5,951 bases of DNA from Bacillota bacterium (lineage in GTDB: Bacteria; Bacillota; Clostridia; Christensenellales; Aristaeellaceae), in the NCBI GenBank assembly GCA_023413135.1, contig JAEZQK010000085.1:1-5951 (forward strand). The letters run 5' to 3'. The notes below the pieces were generated by a model. The model did no database searches and was not told the DNA's origin. It saw nothing but the letters and a program-made list of their open reading frames with translations. The position numbers were made by a program, and so were the translations under genes. Shown here piece after piece: positions 1-5,667 of this stretch (positions are counted from its first letter, which is position 1; each line of letters starts with the position of its first letter).

Positions 1-117
1 ATAGCGTGATGAGCTGTTCTTTCCACACAAAAGAACTTTTCTACGCGAACGCCTGTTTGTCCTTTTGGTTTTGGCTCCACTCTTGCTCTTTTTCTACCCT
101 TGATTCGCATTGATAAT
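1..117. other. Non-coding left edge, no identifiable feature
   Basis: No reading frame with a ribosome binding site or recognisable protein sequence is present, and I see no RNA gene. The only local structure is a 12-bp AAAAGaaCTTTT dyad at 29-40. It is too short to interpret. Confidence 0.5.
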
Positions 118-245
118 CGCCCCTACGGTGTTGTTTGTTTATTGGATTCTCTGCCAGAGATTATGGAATCCAAAACTTTTGTAGTTGTCAGAGTACTAGT
201 AGCTTGTCAACTACAGATGTTTCGTTTCATTTTTCATCTTCCGTT
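118..245 (+). repeat. Truncated copy A of the GCCCCTAC-ended palindromic repeat family
   Basis: It begins with CGCCCCTACGG (118-128). Over 118-155 it matches the reverse complement of 609-646 with only two differences in 38 bases. The copies then diverge but stay alignable through a shared core: GTAGTTG (181-187), central ACTAGT (195-200), CAACTAC (208-214), followed by CAGAwGTTT. The far end of the family (the second GCCCCTAC-type terminus seen in copy B) is missing, so this copy is truncated. Its outer limit near 245 is approximate. There is no coding capacity. Confidence 0.75.
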
Positions 246-290
246 ACCAAAGCTGCACTTGTCAAGCCGCGATTGTGCCATGCACATCAT

Positions 291-415
291 GAGCCTTCCC
301 CTTGAGGGGAAGGTGGCGCGTAGCGCCGGATGAGGTGGTTTGTTATGGGAATATTGCCGCCACATACACCTCATCAGTCGACTTCGTCGACAGCTTCCCC
401 TCAAGGGGAAGCCTC
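291..415. repeat. MITE-like element with ~47-bp inverted-repeat ends
   Basis: The left end (291-337) and right end (367-415) are imperfect inverted repeats of each other. Each end contains two hairpins in series. On the left these are CCTTCCCC-ttga-GGGGAAGG (294-313) and GGCGC-gta-GCGCC (315-327), then GGATGAGGTG. On the right, mirrored, they are GCTTCCCC-tcaa-GGGGAAGC (393-412) and GTCGAC-ttc-GTCGAC (377-391), preceded by CACCTCAT. The small hairpin differs in sequence between the ends but stays paired in both. About 29 bases separate the ends and no protein is encoded. No convincing target-site duplication is visible. The architecture is that of a non-autonomous miniature element or a structured repeat. 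Mobility is inferred only. Confidence 0.75.
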
Positions 416-491
416 TTCTGGCCGTTCATGTTCTCCATTTCCAAAGCATCTTCGTTGGAACACAGGACAATGATCCATCATTCATTTTTGC

Positions 492-654
492 CAGAGCCCC
501 GCCCCTACAGCGTTCAGACAAAGATGAATGGTCATATTTCAAAACTTCTGTAGTTGACAATCCACTAGTGCGCTTTCAACTACATAAGATACGAATTGGA
601 CAATCCTCGGCAGAGAAGCCAATAAACAAACAACGCCGTAGGGGCGGGGCTCTG
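492..654. repeat. Complete copy B of the GCCCCTAC-ended repeat (163 bp, MITE-like)
   Basis: It is bounded by 23-bp terminal inverted repeats with a single mismatch. The left end (492-514) starts CAGAGCCCCGCCCCTAC and the right end (632-654) finishes GTAGGGGCGGGGCTCTG. The interior is non-coding and carries the 34-bp dyad GTAGTTG-N7-ACTAGT-N7-CAACTAC at 550-583. It lies in the opposite orientation to copy A (118-245). I see no target-site duplication next to the ends. A miniature inverted-repeat element without a transposase is the best reading, with a REP/BIME-type structural repeat as the alternative. Confidence 0.8.
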
Positions 655-711
655 CTCCGCCCGCTACGGTGATGTTTCTCATCGGGCGGTTAAGAAGCCT
701 CGCCCCTACGG
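636..711. repeat. Nested GC-rich palindrome, 76 bp, overlapping the end of copy B
   Basis: Outer arms are CCGTAGGGGCGGGGCT (636-651) and AGCCTCGCCCCTACGG (696-711), 16 bp with one mismatch. Inside these are CCGCCCG (657-663) and CGGGCGG (683-689), a perfect 7-bp pair, and at the centre GATG (671-674) and CATC (680-683). The whole can fold into one long cruciform or hairpin. It lies 86 bp beyond the stop of the minus-strand c-di-GMP gene, so it could stop or stabilise that transcript. It has no U tract, so I do not call it an intrinsic terminator. Confidence 0.65.
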
Positions 712-732
712 CTTTCAGGCGAAGTTGAATGG
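701..732 (+). repeat. Fragment C of the GCCCCTAC-ended repeat
   Basis: These 32 bases match 500-531, the left end of copy B, with five substitutions. The shared pattern is CGCCCCTAC-r-GC-k-TTCAG, then C-r-AAG-w-TGAATGG. Similarity fades after 732, so this is an end fragment in the same orientation as the left end of copy B. It shares its GCCCCTAC motif with the outer arm of the nested palindrome at 636-711. Confidence 0.6.
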
Positions 733-796
733 GTTTCCAAGCAATCACGATTCCGGTAGAAAAGCTAACAAGCATACTGCGTTATAGGGACACTTA

Positions 797-2626
797 TTAC
801 ACCAAACCGCTATCCAAAAAGACGCGCACGACTTCCGGGTCGAACTGTGTGCCGGCCTGGCGGCAAAGTTCCTCCCTGGCCTCCTGTACGGGCATACCGC
901 ACCGGTAAGGCCGCTCGCTGGTCATGGCATCAAAGGCGTCCGCTACGCAAATGATCCTGGCAGCGAATGTGATTTCCTCGCCCTTGAGGCCCCTGGGATA
1001 GCCTTTGCCGTCCCAACGCTCGTGGTGCTGGCGCACCGTATCCGCCAGGTCTGCCATTTCGGCGACGCCGCTTAGGATGCGGTATGCCGTTTCGGGATGG
1101 CGCTTGATCTCACCCCATTCCGGCGGCGTCAGGGGACCATTTTTCTCCAGCACCTCGTTGGAGATGGTGATTTTGCCGATGTCATGCAAAAGTCCCGCCG
1201 ATTTGATCTTGTTGATCTCGCTCTCGGGCAGACCCATGGCCTGGCCGATGGCGGAGCTCAATTCGCTCACCCGCTTGGAATGGGCCTCCTCCCGGGAATT
1301 TTTTTCGTACAGCGTTTTGACGATGGCGCTTACGGTGGCGCTGCGGATGCTGGGGCGTTCCAGCAGCTTGCGCTTGTACATGTTATCCTCTGCGTTTTTC
1401 AATACCTGGGCGATGCTTTGATCCTTGGCCGTTTTGGTATCCCAGCCAAAGGAAACGGAAAGGATGCCCTTTCCCGATTTGCTTTCCCTGATTTTGCCCA
1501 GCGCCTTTTTGATCAGGGATTCTGCTGTTTGGGAGGTGGTATTGGACAGCAGAATTACAAACTCGTCCCCGCCGTAACGGCTGATGATATCCTCCTGGCG
1601 AAAGCTTTTTTTCAAAATAGCCGCCGTCTTGCGCAAAAGATCATCCCCGGCGAAATGGCCGAAGGCATCGTTTGTCATTTTCAGCCCGTTCAGGTCGCCC
1701 ATCACCAGCGTCATGGGCAGCCTGTCCTGCTCGTCCAGGCGGCTTAACTCCGCTTCCAGAAAACGGCGGTTGTACAGTTCGGTCAAATGGTCGTGAAAGC
1801 TCAGAAATTCGATTTCATTCAGTTGAAGCTTTTCATGGGTCACATCCCGGAACACCAGGACCACGCCTGACGGCTTGCCGGTGATATCCCGGATGGAAGC
1901 GGTGCTGTGGGCAACGGGCCGCTCAGCACCGTCCTTTGATACGAGCACCGGGTGGTTATGAAACCCTGTCAGCTTACTTGTTTCCGGTACCTTTTGCCAA
2001 GGGGCGCCGGCGGATTCCTCCGCTTGTTCGTTTTTCAGGCGGAACACCGTATGGGAAGGCTTGCCGATGGCGCTGTCCCCGTGCCAGCCCGTCATGCTCC
2101 TGGCCGCGTCGTTCATGAGGATGATGCGGCCGTCTTCATCCGTGCAGATCACGCCGTCGTCAATGGACATAAGCGTTGCACGAAGCGTTTCCTGCACCAC
2201 AAACAGGCGGCGGTTGCTGTCCTCAAGCTCCTTTTTTAAAAACTGGATCTCCAGTTGATTGCGCACGCGAAGCAGCACTTCTTCTTCCAAGTAGGGGCTT
2301 GTGATAAAATCAGTTCCTCCGGTTTGGAAGACTGTGGCCCATTCCTTCGCTTCCCCGGAAGCGGTGAGGAAGATCACTGGTACATCCGCTGTCGCCTCGT
2401 TTTCCTTGATTTGCCGGTGCACGTGAAAAGCGCGCATGTCCGGAAGACCGGCATCAAGCAGCACCAGGTCGGGCTTGTGGCATGTAAGCAAAGCAAGAGC
2501 CAGTTCTCCCGAATCTGCGGACCGGACAAAAAAGCCGTGGCTTTGAAGCGTTGCGGATAAAAGGGATAGATCCTCCCGCACGCTGGCCACAACCAGAATC
2601 TCCGCAGACCTATTGGGTTTGCCCAT
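797..2626 (-). CDS. Receiver-like/PAS/GGDEF/HD-GYP cyclic-di-GMP signalling protein
   Basis: This 609-residue cytoplasmic protein is predicted to make and/or degrade c-di-GMP. Domains in order: receiver-like fold (about 9-125), PAS with the C-terminal motif VFRDVT (about 145-265), GGDEF (about 275-425) and HD-GYP (about 435-605). The GGDEF site is intact (YGGDEF, 351-356; metal-binding D311 in GDLNGLK). An inhibitory-site RxxD (R343, D346) sits five residues before it. HD-GYP residues are all present: H449, HD (481-482), H510, HHE (534-536), GYP (542-544), D563 and D566. The receiver keeps D58 and T88, but the acidic pair after ILVV is A14-S15 and the conserved Lys is S110, so classical phosphorylation is doubtful. 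No membrane segment is seen. I chose the ATG at 2626 because AGGAGG lies ten bases upstream; a TTG at 2671 would add 15 residues without better support. Which activity dominates cannot be read from sequence. Confidence 0.93.
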   Translation of the reverse strand: MGKPNRSAEILVVASVREDLSLLSATLQSHGFFVRSADSGELALALLTCHKPDLVLLDAGLPDMRAFHVHRQIKENEATADVPVIFLTASGEAKEWATVFQTGGTDFITSPYLEEEVLLRVRNQLEIQFLKKELEDSNRRLFVVQETLRATLMSIDDGVICTDEDGRIILMNDAARSMTGWHGDSAIGKPSHTVFRLKNEQAEESAGAPWQKVPETSKLTGFHNHPVLVSKDGAERPVAHSTASIRDITGKPSGVVLVFRDVTHEKLQLNEIEFLSFHDHLTELYNRRFLEAELSRLDEQDRLPMTLVMGDLNGLKMTNDAFGHFAGDDLLRKTAAILKKSFRQEDIISRYGGDEFVILLSNTTSQTAESLIKKALGKIRESKSGKGILSVSFGWDTKTAKDQSIAQVLKNAEDNMYKRKLLERPSIRSATVSAIVKTLYEKNSREEAHSKRVSELSSAIGQAMGLPESEINKIKSAGLLHDIGKITISNEVLEKNGPLTPPEWGEIKRHPETAYRILSGVAEMADLADTVRQHHERWDGKGYPRGLKGEEITFAARIICVADAFDAMTSERPYRCGMPVQEAREELCRQAGTQFDPEVVRVFLDSGLV

Positions 2627-2636
2627 TTGTAGGTTT

Positions 2637-2642
2637 CCTCCT
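2637..2642 (-). promoter_or_regulatory. Ribosome binding site of the c-di-GMP gene
   Basis: On the minus strand AGGAGG lies ten bases before the ATG at 2626. It decides that start over the in-frame TTG at 2671, and it would fall inside the coding region if the TTG were used. Confidence 0.75.
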
Positions 2643-2685
2643 GCTTGTTCGATTGTTTTTGATAAGCACAATGAAAAGCCGTCCG

Positions 2686-2705
2686 CATTTCCGGCACCGG
2701 AAATG
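2686..2705. promoter_or_regulatory. Perfect 20-bp palindrome in the leader of the c-di-GMP gene
   Basis: CATTTCCGGcaCCGGAAATG has two perfect 9-bp arms around CA. It lies between the predicted promoter (-10 at 2768-2773) and the start codon at 2626, so it would be transcribed in the 5' leader. It could be an operator for a dimeric regulator or a leader hairpin. No binding family is identified. Confidence 0.6.
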
Positions 2706-2767
2706 GAGAGAGGCGGATGGTTGAATATATATCATGGGGAGGATGGCATTGCTGCTACACGTAGGAA

Positions 2768-2796
2768 ATTATATCATACAGGCCTTATACAAGCAA
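2768..2796 (-). promoter_or_regulatory. Predicted sigma-A promoter of the c-di-GMP gene
   Basis: Read on the minus strand: TTGCTT (2796-2791), a 17-base spacer, then TATAAT (2773-2768), with an extended -10 TG one base before it. The -10 is a perfect consensus and the -35 is moderate. The start of transcription would fall near 2761, giving a leader of about 135 bases. That leader does not resemble a c-di-GMP riboswitch. The promoter lies in the 318-bp gap after the LacI-type gene, so the two genes probably have separate transcripts. Confidence 0.65.
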
Positions 2797-2890
2797 ACAA
2801 AAATCGACAAAATTCTTCTATTTTTTCCAACTAAAAGGTCATTTTCTGTCTAAATACCCCTCCATTATTCCTTGAACGGGCAGAAGATAA

Positions 2891-2922
2891 CCTCCGCCGG
2901 GGTCTATCGTCCGGCAAGGGGG
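2891..2922 (-). terminator. Weak hairpin after the LacI-type gene, possible terminator
   Basis: CCTCCGCCGG (2891-2900) pairs with CCGGC-aa-GGGGG (2911-2922), about ten pairs with an AA bulge and one G-T pair, around a 10-base loop. It begins 23 bases past the stop codon at 2945. No U tract follows on the minus strand, so intrinsic termination is uncertain. Confidence 0.3.
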
Positions 2923-2944
2923 AATGAAGAAATGACAAAAGAGC

Positions 2945-4000
2945 CTATTTCATGATTCGCCTGCCAAGCTTTACGCCGCAGGATTCCCGTATGACCAGCG
3001 TGGCGTCCCGCATGAGGCTGTAAGGTGACACTGGGTTTTCCACCGCGGTCAAAAGCTCGGTGATGGCGCTTCTGGCGTGCTCCTCGGGGTGCAGGTCGAT
3101 GGAGGTTAACGGCGGGCTTGCGTAAGGGGCGAAGAAGGAGTTGTCGCAGCCGATGACCGCCATGTCCTGGGGAACGGAGAGGCCCATCAGCGCAAGCTGC
3201 TTCATAGCGCCCAAGGCCACCAGGTCATTGAAGGCGATGATGGCGGTGGGCCATTTTTCCCTGGGGAGGCCGGTGAGCAGCTTCAGCAGTGCGATTTCCC
3301 CGGCCTCGGCAGTATAGCCGCCTTCGTGGTGGTAGGCCGTATCGTCCTTAAGGTTCAACTCCGCCAGTGCATCCAGAAAGCCGCGGCCCCGGGCGCCGGA
3401 ATTGCGCACCATGGAGGAACCGCCAATGAAGGCGATGCGCTCATGGCCCAGCATGTGCAGGTGCTGCACCGCCTGATGGATGGCGGTGGCCAGGTCGTTG
3501 TACAAACAGATGCATTCCAGCCCCTCAATGGGCGGGCAGATGGCCACCACGGGCATGTATTTGTGCAGTTCGGAAATGGCGGCGGGCAGATCCTCGTGCT
3601 GGGATTCCACAATGCCACCCATAAAAAACGCCCCGTCCAGCCGCCGGCGGATGAGCTGCTCCACCACCTCCCGCTCCACATAAGGACGGCTGTGAGGAAG
3701 CTGATGAAGCCATACGGAATAGCCGCGGCGGCGGGCTTCGTCGTCGGCAGCGCAATAAAGCCTGGCATAATAGGGATTGGAGACCTCCGGCAGGATGATG
3801 CCGATGATCCCCGTTTTGCCCTTTTCCAGCCCCCTGGCCACAGAGCTGGGGGCATATTTATGGCTGTTGATGACATCGTTGACTTTTTTAAGCGTCTTGG
3901 GGCTTACATTGGGATGCCCGGACATCACCCGGGAGACAGTGGCGATGGAGACGCCGGCTTCCCTGGCGATATCGTAGATGGTGACCTGCTTGTTTGTCAT
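2945..4000 (-). CDS. LacI-family transcriptional regulator (sugar-responsive repressor)
   Basis: This 351-residue protein has the usual length for the family. The N-terminal helix-turn-helix is at about 6-25 (VTIYDIAREAGVSIATVSRV). The hinge region is around 49-58 (YAPSSVARGL), where the common PN is PS. The ligand-binding core, a periplasmic-binding-protein-like fold, spans about 62-345, with family landmarks FND (257-259) and VIGCDN (282-287). It should bind a palindromic operator with a central CG, and one lies at 4082-4099 just upstream. The gene is divergent from a sugar-binding-protein gene, so it probably controls that uptake system; the effector sugar cannot be named. The reading frame stays open upstream to 4414, into the neighbouring gene. 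I rejected that extension because the HTH normally starts the protein and AAAGGA lies seven bases before the ATG at 4000. Confidence 0.93.
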   Translation of the reverse strand: MTNKQVTIYDIAREAGVSIATVSRVMSGHPNVSPKTLKKVNDVINSHKYAPSSVARGLEKGKTGIIGIILPEVSNPYYARLYCAADDEARRRGYSVWLHQLPHSRPYVEREVVEQLIRRRLDGAFFMGGIVESQHEDLPAAISELHKYMPVVAICPPIEGLECICLYNDLATAIHQAVQHLHMLGHERIAFIGGSSMVRNSGARGRGFLDALAELNLKDDTAYHHEGGYTAEAGEIALLKLLTGLPREKWPTAIIAFNDLVALGAMKQLALMGLSVPQDMAVIGCDNSFFAPYASPPLTSIDLHPEEHARSAITELLTAVENPVSPYSLMRDATLVIRESCGVKLGRRIMK

Positions 4001-4007
4001 AGGGCAT

Positions 4008-4013
4008 TCCTTT
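4008..4013 (-). promoter_or_regulatory. Ribosome binding site of the LacI-type gene
   Basis: AAAGGA on the minus strand lies seven bases before the ATG at 4000. It fixes the start despite the long upstream open frame. Confidence 0.7.
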
Positions 4014-4046
4014 CCATTGCAGCCGGATGGATGGCTGTCTGGCCTT

Positions 4047-4075
4047 ATTATACAGGAAACATGTAATGTTGACAA
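4047..4075 (-). promoter_or_regulatory. Predicted sigma-A promoter of the LacI-type gene
   Basis: On the minus strand TTGTCA (4075-4070, five of six consensus bases) is followed by a 17-base spacer and TATAAT (4052-4047, perfect). Transcription would start near 4040. The 18-bp operator-like palindrome at 4082-4099 lies six bases upstream of this -35, so autoregulation is plausible. Confidence 0.75.
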
Positions 4076-4081
4076 CGGAAA

Positions 4082-4099
4082 ATTGTAAGCGATTACAAT
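4082..4099. promoter_or_regulatory. LacI-family operator / cre-like palindrome
   Basis: ATTGTAAGCGATTACAAT is symmetric about a central CG, with only one mismatched pair (4089/4092). It has the typical form of a LacI/GalR-family operator. Bases 4083-4099 also fit every position of the Bacillus cre consensus WTGNAARCGNWWWCAWW bound by CcpA. It lies between the two divergent promoters: directly upstream of the regulator's -35 and 71 bases before the -35 of the sugar-binding-protein gene. Either the local regulator or a CcpA homologue, or both, could bind. Confidence 0.75.
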
Positions 4100-4170
4100 G
4101 TTTATTTCAATGTCAACTGCAAATAGGCGGTGCGGAAATTCGGTATTTATAGCAAAATTGGAATTGCTTG

Positions 4171-4199
4171 TTGACAGGATATGGTGCGGATTGTATAAT
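4171..4199 (+). promoter_or_regulatory. Perfect-consensus sigma-A promoter of the sugar-binding-protein gene
   Basis: TTGACA (4171-4176), a 17-base spacer, then TATAAT (4194-4199): both hexamers are perfect and the spacing is ideal. Transcription would begin near 4206, leaving a leader of about 147 bases before the ATG at 4353. The -10 sits inside a weak dyad GGATT-N8-AATCC (4188-4205). Such a strong promoter fits an abundant binding protein that needs active repression. Confidence 0.85.
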
Positions 4200-4337
4200 A
4201 AATCCATGATGAGAGGGACTGGAAGGCTGCTTGGATAGAAAGATGAGTGAAAGAATTTCCATGATAGTATGACTTTTTTCATCAATTTTCTTACAACCGC
4301 CCTTGGTCCGCTGTCAAACCCGGGAACATCCACAACA

Positions 4338-4345
4338 AAAGGAGG
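4338..4345 (+). promoter_or_regulatory. Ribosome binding site of the sugar-binding-protein gene
   Basis: AAAGGAGG lies seven bases before the ATG at 4353, an optimal site. It identifies that ATG, and not the in-frame ATG at 4269, as the start; the signal peptide begins exactly there. Confidence 0.9.
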
Positions 4346-4352
4346 ACATTTC

Positions 4353-5621
4353 ATGAAAAAGGTTGTCGCTCTGCTGCTGGCCGCTTTGATGGTGGCAGCC
4401 GTCATCCCCACCATGGCCCTGGCACAGGAAAAGAAGGTTCTGACCGTTAAGACCTGGGACTTAAATGCCGGTTCCGCCGCTTATCTGCAAGCCACCGAGG
4501 CCGCCTTTGAGGCCGCCTTCCCGGATGTGGACCTGCAGTACATAGACACGGCCTCCCAGGAGTACGCCGTTCTGGTGGCTGCAAGCCTGGCCGGCGGCGA
4601 CACCACCGACATATTTGACGTCAAGGAAGTGCGCGACCTGCAGAACTGGATCGCCCAGGGCTATGTGGAGAGCCTGGAAAGCTACATCGCCGCCGACAGC
4701 TATGACCTTGCGCCCTATGTGGGCATGGAAAAGTACTACCGCGGTCCCGATGAAGCCTTGTACGCCCTGCCCTACCGGTCCGACTTCTGGGTGCTGTATT
4801 ACAACAAGACGCTGTTCGACAAGGCCGGAGTGGCGTATCCCGCCGCCGACATGACCTGGGATCAATACGCCGAACTGGCCAAGAAGATGACCTCCGGCGA
4901 AGGTGTGGACAAGATCTATGGCGCCCACTACCACACATGGCTGAGTTGCGTGGCCAACTGGGCCGTGTGCGACGGGGTGAACACCCTGGCCGACGGCGAA
5001 TACGGCGATCTGAAATACTTCTATGACCTGAACCAGGCTTTGGAAGAAGCCGGTGCGGTCATGGAGTATACCGAGCTTCGGGCCTCCGGCCTGCATTACA
5101 GGAACGCCTTTGAGCAGGGCAACATCGCCATGATCCCCATGGGTTCCTGGCTTGCCGGTTCCCTGATTGCGGAAAAGGCTGCCGGAGCCTTCGATTTTGA
5201 CTGGGGCATCACCGCCGTTCCCCATTTGGAAGGCGTAGCCGCCGGTTCCTCCTTCGGCTCCGTCACAGGCGCTGCCATCAACAAGAATTCCGCCAACAAG
5301 GACCTTGCTTGGAAGTTTATCTCCTGGCGCGCTTCCCAAGAAGGCGCCAATGCCATGGCTTCCCTGGGCACCCGTCCCGCCTATGTGTCCGCGGATATCG
5401 CCGCCACCTTGGCTTCCGTTTCCGGCTTCCCCCAGGACGAAGTAAGCAAGGCCGCCCTGGTCCCCGCTGCCGTGAGCATCGAATGGCCCGTTGTAGAAAA
5501 GGTCAGCGAGATCCAAACGATCCTGAATGAGGAACACACCAACATCATGTCCCGCAGCGTCACCGTAGACGAGGGCATTGAAAACATGAACACCCGCGTG
5601 GCGGAAGTTCTGGGACAGTAA
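4353..5621 (+). CDS. Secreted ABC-transporter sugar-binding protein (family 1, MalE/UgpB-like)
   Basis: This 422-residue extracellular protein should capture a sugar or oligosaccharide and hand it to an ABC permease. Residues 1-24 form a signal peptide (MKK, hydrophobic core, then ALA before QEKK), with signal-peptidase-I cleavage likely after A24. There is no lipobox cysteine; the only cysteines are C199 and C206, deep in the mature domain. Family-1 landmarks follow in order: TDIFDV (85-90), YALPYRSDFWVLYYNKTLFDKAGV (137-160), MTWDQY (167-172) and AFEQGNIAMIPMGSW (252-266). Length is typical for the family. It is divergent from the LacI-type regulator and has a perfect-consensus promoter, which points to substrate-controlled uptake. 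No permease or ATPase gene follows within the remaining 330 bases. The ligand cannot be deduced, and an orphan or chemosensory role is possible. Confidence 0.93.
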   Translation: MKKVVALLLAALMVAAVIPTMALAQEKKVLTVKTWDLNAGSAAYLQATEAAFEAAFPDVDLQYIDTASQEYAVLVAASLAGGDTTDIFDVKEVRDLQNWIAQGYVESLESYIAADSYDLAPYVGMEKYYRGPDEALYALPYRSDFWVLYYNKTLFDKAGVAYPAADMTWDQYAELAKKMTSGEGVDKIYGAHYHTWLSCVANWAVCDGVNTLADGEYGDLKYFYDLNQALEEAGAVMEYTELRASGLHYRNAFEQGNIAMIPMGSWLAGSLIAEKAAGAFDFDWGITAVPHLEGVAAGSSFGSVTGAAINKNSANKDLAWKFISWRASQEGANAMASLGTRPAYVSADIAATLASVSGFPQDEVSKAALVPAAVSIEWPVVEKVSEIQTILNEEHTNIMSRSVTVDEGIENMNTRVAEVLGQ

Positions 5622-5630
5622 GTTTCGCTT

Positions 5631-5666
5631 TGTGCAAAGCTGGTCATACCGGCTTTGCACAGTTTT
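5631..5666 (+). terminator. Intrinsic-terminator-like hairpin after the sugar-binding-protein gene
   Basis: TGTGCAAAGC (5631-5640) pairs perfectly with GCTTTGCACA (5652-5661) around an 11-base loop that has a possible inner GGT/ACC pair. TTTT follows at 5663-5666, and another TTTT at 5673-5676. It starts nine bases after the stop codon. The U tract is short, so it may be a partial terminator that lowers expression of any downstream permease genes. Confidence 0.55.
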
Positions 5667-5667
5667 G

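Noticed and set aside
181..214. 34-bp dyad as a loxP- or dif-type recombination site
   Set aside because: Only the length coincides. Arms are 7 bp with a 20-bp centre, unlike loxP (13-8-13) or dif, and no recombinase gene is present.
118..732. CRISPR array
   Set aside because: The repeats are inverted, irregularly spaced and diverged, with no regular repeat-spacer periodicity and no cas gene.
100..775. Short open frames in the left repeat region
   Set aside because: They run through inverted repeats, overlap one another in several frames, and contain translated repeat sequence such as RPYGVVCLL in both orientations.
1097..1747. 216-residue plus-strand open frame inside the c-di-GMP gene
   Set aside because: It is antisense to the GGDEF/HD-GYP coding sequence and has no recognisable domain.
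2627..2761. c-di-GMP riboswitch in the leader of the c-di-GMP gene
   Set aside because: I could not find the conserved core elements or pairing of known c-di-GMP riboswitch classes. Only one simple palindrome is present.
3326..4066. 246-residue plus-strand open frame antisense to the LacI-type gene
   Set aside because: It is low-complexity and histidine/glycine-rich, typical of a complement-strand shadow. The minus-strand protein is unambiguous.
4001..4414. N-terminal extension of the LacI-type reading frame by 138 residues to 4414
   Set aside because: The extension precedes a complete HTH that normally starts the family, covers two promoters and an operator, and overlaps the opposite gene's start. 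The ATG at 4000 has a good ribosome binding site.
4461..5660. 399-residue minus-strand open frame opposite the sugar-binding-protein gene
   Set aside because: It is a GC-rich shadow of a clearly recognised gene. Its translation is glycine/histidine-rich with no family resemblance and it has no ribosome binding site that I can see.
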